From the NCBI GenBank assembly GCA_030591195.1, contig JAUVBO010000100.1, forward strand, positions 1 through 7,576: a stretch of 7,576 nt of DNA. Reading direction: 5' to 3'. A program made the position numbers and the translations under genes. The stretch's first letter is position 1. Every line of letters begins with the position of its first letter. Below the pieces are notes generated by a model that ran no database searches, was not told the origin of the DNA, and worked only from the letters and a program-made list of their open reading frames with translations. This stretch comes from Pseudomonadota bacterium. GTDB lineage: Bacteria > Myxococcota > Polyangia > GCA-2747355 > JACKDQ01. Positions 5,106 to 7,576 of the stretch are shown here, one piece after another.

Positions 5106-6863
5106 ATGGCCGAGCGGGATTCGCGCGAGGAAGCTGACCTGGAGAGCGGCGAGGCGCTGGAGAGCGGCGAGACGCTCGCGGCGCCGGTGACTCCCGGGGC
5201 GGGGGCGGCGTCGGGCTCCGACGACGGGGGCCCTGACGGGACGCTGTCGGTGGACACCTGGCGGGTGGGCCAGACCCTGGCCGGACGCTACACCTTGCTC
5301 GACCGCCTTGGCCGCGGGGGGATGAGCGAGGTCTACCTCGCGCGCCACGAGCTGCTGAAGAAGACCGTGGCGGTCAAGGTGTTGCGGCCAGACATCGCGG
5401 TGACCAAGCAGGCGCTGAGCCGGTTCCACCGCGAGGCGATGGCCGCGGCGAGCGTCGGCAACGCCCACATCGTCGACATCACCGACTACGGCTTCACCGA
5501 CGATGGCAACGCGTTCATCGTGATGGAGCGGCTGATCGGCGCTGACCTGCGCACGGAGCTGACCAACCGGGGAGCGCTGCCCGCCGGACGGAGCGTGGCG
5601 ATCATCCGGCAGGTCCTCCGAGGGCTAGCGGCGGCCCACGCCCAAGGCATCGTTCATCGCGACCTGAAGGCCGAGAACGTCTTCCTCTGCGATCAGGAGG
5701 AGCGGGGCGAGTTCGTCAAGGTGCTCGACTTCGGCATCAGCAAGGTGACCCAGCCTCTCGACGACTCGCCAGAGGACTCGCTGGTGCGCACCTCCACCGG
5801 CGCCGTGATGGGCACGCCCCAGTACATCGCACCGGAGCAGGCTCACGGCGACCGCGACATCGACCACCGGGCCGACATCTACTCGGCCGGCGTGATGCTC
5901 TACGAGATGCTTACCGGCGAGCTGCCCTTCAGCGGCAAGAGCGCCCTCGATGTGGTGATGAAGCACGTGCTAGAGGCCCCCCAGCCACCACGCGAGCGGC
6001 GTCCCGATCTCGACATCCCACCCGAGCTCGACCGCCTGGTGCTCAAGGCGATGGCCAAGGCTCGCGAGGATCGTTTCGCCGACGCCGAGGCGATGCGTGA
6101 CGCGTTGCCCGAGCCCACCTCCCTGCCCGGAGGCTTCAGCTCGATGACGCTGGCGGCCCCCTCGATCGCGCCCCGGCCGGCCTACGGGCTCTACGTGGTG
6201 TTGCTCGCGGTGGTCTTCGGTCTCGGGGCGGTGGCGTGGCTCTGGGTTCTTCCCGACCGGGAGGAGGGCTACGCGGTGGGCGAGGTGGGCGATGCCAGCG
6301 CTGTTGCCGTGGGCGCGGCCCCTCGGACGACGGCACGGCCTCGGCGGCAGACCGGCGGCGGTGACGCCGGCCTCCCCGTTGCCAGCGCGGCGGCCGAGGA
6401 CGCCGCGAGCTCGTCGGAGGGCGTGGCGGTCGTGTCCGAGGTGCGGGTGGGCGCTGTCGAGCCTGCCGATGCCGGCGCCGGTGACGCGTCAGCGACGGTG
6501 ACCGTGAGGCTGCAGGTGCTGCCGACGACCGCGCGGATATTCGAGGGCGGCAAGGAGGTTGGGCGGGGCGAGCTGCGTCGCGAGCTGCGCCGGGGTAGCC
6601 CGCCCCTCGCGCTCCAGGTCCGCGCACCAGGTTACGAGCCCCTGCCTGTCGAGCTCGGCAGCAAGCGCAGCCAGCTGCGCCGGGTGTCTCTGCGGCGGCG
6701 TGGGGGCGGCACCAGGAGTGGCACCAGGAGTGGCACCGAGGAAGGAACCCGCAGGGCCGGCACGGGCGATGCCGGCGTGCGCCGGGTGCCGCCGAAGACT
6801 GGGCCGTCTGACCTGCACCGCAATCCCTATCTCAAGCGGCGCGCGCCGGCGGACCGCCGATGA
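5106..6863 (+). CDS. Transmembrane Ser/Thr protein kinase (Hanks type) with PEGA-like periplasmic tail
   Basis: A 585-residue signalling kinase that transfers phosphate from ATP to Ser/Thr on partner proteins. An acidic, low-complexity N-terminus (1-55) precedes a complete kinase domain (about 62-340). This has the glycine loop GRGGMSEVY (69-77), Lys91 in VAVKVL, the catalytic loop HRDLKAEN (184-191, Asp186 catalytic), DFG at 208-210, a Ser/Thr-rich activation segment and APE at 242-244. All key residues are present and it is an RD kinase, so it should be active and controlled by activation-loop phosphorylation. A Pro/Ser linker leads to one membrane segment (about 362-382, YVVLLAVVFGLGAVAWLWVL). 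An Ala/Val/Asp-rich stalk follows, then a PEGA-like module (about 464-532, VRLQVLPTTARIFEGGKEV ... APGYEPLPVEL) and a basic, repeat-bearing tail (GTRSGTRSGTEEGT). The topology puts the kinase in the cytoplasm and the tail in the periplasm, probably as sensor or wall/membrane contact. Its stop overlaps the next start by ATGA. The ATG at 5106 is favoured by the TATAAT placement; V28 (GTG, 5187) is a less supported alternative. Confidence 0.93.
   Translation: MAERDSREEADLESGEALESGETLAAPVTPGAGAASGSDDGGPDGTLSVDTWRVGQTLAGRYTLLDRLGRGGMSEVYLARHELLKKTVAVKVLRPDIAVTKQALSRFHREAMAAASVGNAHIVDITDYGFTDDGNAFIVMERLIGADLRTELTNRGALPAGRSVAIIRQVLRGLAAAHAQGIVHRDLKAENVFLCDQEERGEFVKVLDFGISKVTQPLDDSPEDSLVRTSTGAVMGTPQYIAPEQAHGDRDIDHRADIYSAGVMLYEMLTGELPFSGKSALDVVMKHVLEAPQPPRERRPDLDIPPELDRLVLKAMAKAREDRFADAEAMRDALPEPTSLPGGFSSMTLAAPSIAPRPAYGLYVVLLAVVFGLGAVAWLWVLPDREEGYAVGEVGDASAVAVGAAPRTTARPRRQTGGGDAGLPVASAAAEDAASSSEGVAVVSEVRVGAVEPADAGAGDASATVTVRLQVLPTTARIFEGGKEVGRGELRRELRRGSPPLALQVRAPGYEPLPVELGSKRSQLRRVSLRRRGGGTRSGTRSGTEEGTRRAGTGDAGVRRVPPKTGPSDLHRNPYLKRRAPADRR
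5139..5174 (+). repeat. 18-bp in-frame tandem duplication in the kinase N-terminus
   Basis: Two adjacent 18-bp units (5139-5156 and 5157-5174) differ at one base and encode LESGEA and LESGET. They lie in the acidic region before the kinase domain. This looks like a recent in-frame slippage duplication, and the segment is probably disordered. Confidence 0.8.
6708..6737 (+). repeat. 12-bp in-frame tandem repeat in the kinase C-terminal tail
   Basis: GGCACCAGGAGT is repeated exactly at 6708-6719 and 6720-6731, followed by a partial third unit (GGCACC at 6732-6737). It encodes GTRSGTRSGT in the basic, probably disordered periplasmic tail. Unit length is a multiple of three, so copy-number change keeps the frame and the overlap with the downstream gene. 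Confidence 0.8.
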
Positions 6864-7576
6864 GGGCCGCGTTGCTGATCCTCCTCGCCGTCGCGGGCTG
6901 TCGAAGTGGCGGCGGCAAGGCCCAGGTCGAGCGGCTGCTTCGTTGTCAGCTCAAGGCGCTCGGGTCGCCGGATGCCGAGCGACGGGAGGTGGCGGCCGAG
7001 GGGCTCGGGCGGCTCGGTACAGGGGCCGCTCCGGCCGTGCCGAAGCTCGCCGCGGTGCTCGCGGCTCCGGGCACCGAGCAGGAGGTGCGCGAGACGATCC
7101 TCGCCACCCTGGGTCAGATCGGCCCGGGAGCGGCCCCGGCGGTGCCGGCCATCGTCCGCGCGGTCGTCAGGCGTCCCGAGATCGAGCCGCTGGCCCGGCT
7201 GACGATGAGCCTGATCGGCCCTGAGGCCGGCAAGCTCGCCATCGCGATGCTCGCCGGTGACAAGGACTGGCGACTGCGCCGACAGGCAGCCCGGCTCGCT
7301 GCAGGGCTGCCCGACCCTGGCATCGACGCCGGGTTGCTCGTCGCCCTGCTGAGGGATCCCCGGGGGGAGGTCCGCGAGGCGGCTGCTGCTGGCCTCGGCG
7401 CGCGGAAGGTTGCACGAGCGGCCGCGGCCCTCGGCCGCGCCCTGTCGGACGACCACTGGGAGGCCGCGGTGGCGGCGGCCCGGGCCTTGGGCGGGCTCGG
7501 CAAGGGGGGCACCCGGATGCTCGAGCGGGCGGTGGCCGCCAGGCGCGCCGCCACCAGCCTCGCGGCGGCCACGGTG
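6860..7576 (+). CDS. HEAT-repeat lipoprotein (partial at right edge)
   Basis: The frame opens at ATG 6860, overlapping the kinase stop as ATGA, and stays open for 239 codons to the window end, so the C-terminus is missing. The first residues, MRAALLILLAVAGC, are a short lipoprotein signal with lipobox VAGC (Cys14); Arg at +2 favours outer-membrane sorting. The rest is a series of paired amphipathic helices typical of HEAT/PBS-lyase-like repeats: AERREVAAEGLGRLG, AAPAVPKLAAVL, EVRETILATLGQIG, AAPAVPAIVRAVV, WRLRRQAARLAAGL, GEVREAAAAGLG and EAAVAAARALGGLG. The recurrent VR(E)AAAxxLGxLG pattern and Asp/Pro turns define about five or six units at 30-40-residue spacing. HEAT solenoids bind proteins and have no catalytic role, so a periplasmic scaffold or adaptor anchored to the membrane is inferred. 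No strong ribosome binding site precedes the start, so translation probably depends on the upstream kinase. That suggests the two products work together at matched levels. Confidence 0.88.
   Translation, partial: MRAALLILLAVAGCRSGGGKAQVERLLRCQLKALGSPDAERREVAAEGLGRLGTGAAPAVPKLAAVLAAPGTEQEVRETILATLGQIGPGAAPAVPAIVRAVVRRPEIEPLARLTMSLIGPEAGKLAIAMLAGDKDWRLRRQAARLAAGLPDPGIDAGLLVALLRDPRGEVREAAAAGLGARKVARAAAALGRALSDDHWEAAVAAARALGGLGKGGTRMLERAVAARRAATSLAAATV

Noticed and set aside
5063..5137. A possible 24-codon upstream ORF beginning ATGACTTCG and overlapping the kinase start
   Set aside because: The only purine-rich motif (GGAG) directly abuts the ATG, leaving no spacing. The frame crosses the promoter boxes and the peptide has no recognisable features.
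6827..7572. Minus-strand frames opposite the HEAT-repeat lipoprotein
   Set aside because: The plus-strand frame at 6860 has a lipobox, clear HEAT helices and an ATGA overlap with the kinase; the minus-strand translations are compositionally biased shadows.

Overview
The window is GC-rich, with strong G/C preference at third codon positions. All four genes lie on the plus strand. Three features together suggest a deltaproteobacterial-grade predator or saprophyte (Myxococcota, Bradymonadota or a relative): a Hanks-type Ser/Thr kinase with a transmembrane segment and a periplasmic tail, large secreted lipoproteins, and a HEAT-repeat lipoprotein. This taxonomic reading is an inference from gene content; no marker gene is present.

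Left block (1-4700): the C-terminal end of an outer-membrane beta-barrel protein (1-615, open at the left edge) is followed after 86 bp by a 1332-residue lipoprotein (702-4700). The lipoprotein carries a full metzincin zinc site (HEVGHTVGLRH), a Met-turn (SIMDY) and flanking motifs of the DUF5117/DUF4953 (EcxA-like) metallopeptidase family. It also has an unusually long insertion before the zinc helix. No terminator separates the two genes, so they may share a transcript and act together at the outer membrane.

Middle (4701-5105): a 405-bp non-coding stretch. It starts with a strong GC hairpin just after the protease stop, followed by a CAG/CTG palindrome. Next come three degenerate copies of a roughly 54-bp repeat sharing a perfect 16-bp core. 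It ends in an AT-rich promoter-like island with two ACTTCGTATA boxes 20 bp apart and a consensus TATAAT 8 bp before the next ATG, an arrangement suggesting a leaderless transcript.

Right block (5106-7576): a transmembrane Ser/Thr protein kinase (5106-6863) whose stop overlaps, as ATGA, the start of a HEAT-repeat lipoprotein (6860 to beyond the right edge). The two are probably translationally coupled. They look like a membrane signalling unit: a cytoplasmic kinase with a PEGA-like periplasmic sensor tail, plus a lipid-anchored scaffold that may meet that tail in the periplasm. The most notable points are the enlarged protease insertion, the intergenic repeat family, the leaderless-type promoter and the kinase/HEAT-lipoprotein coupling.
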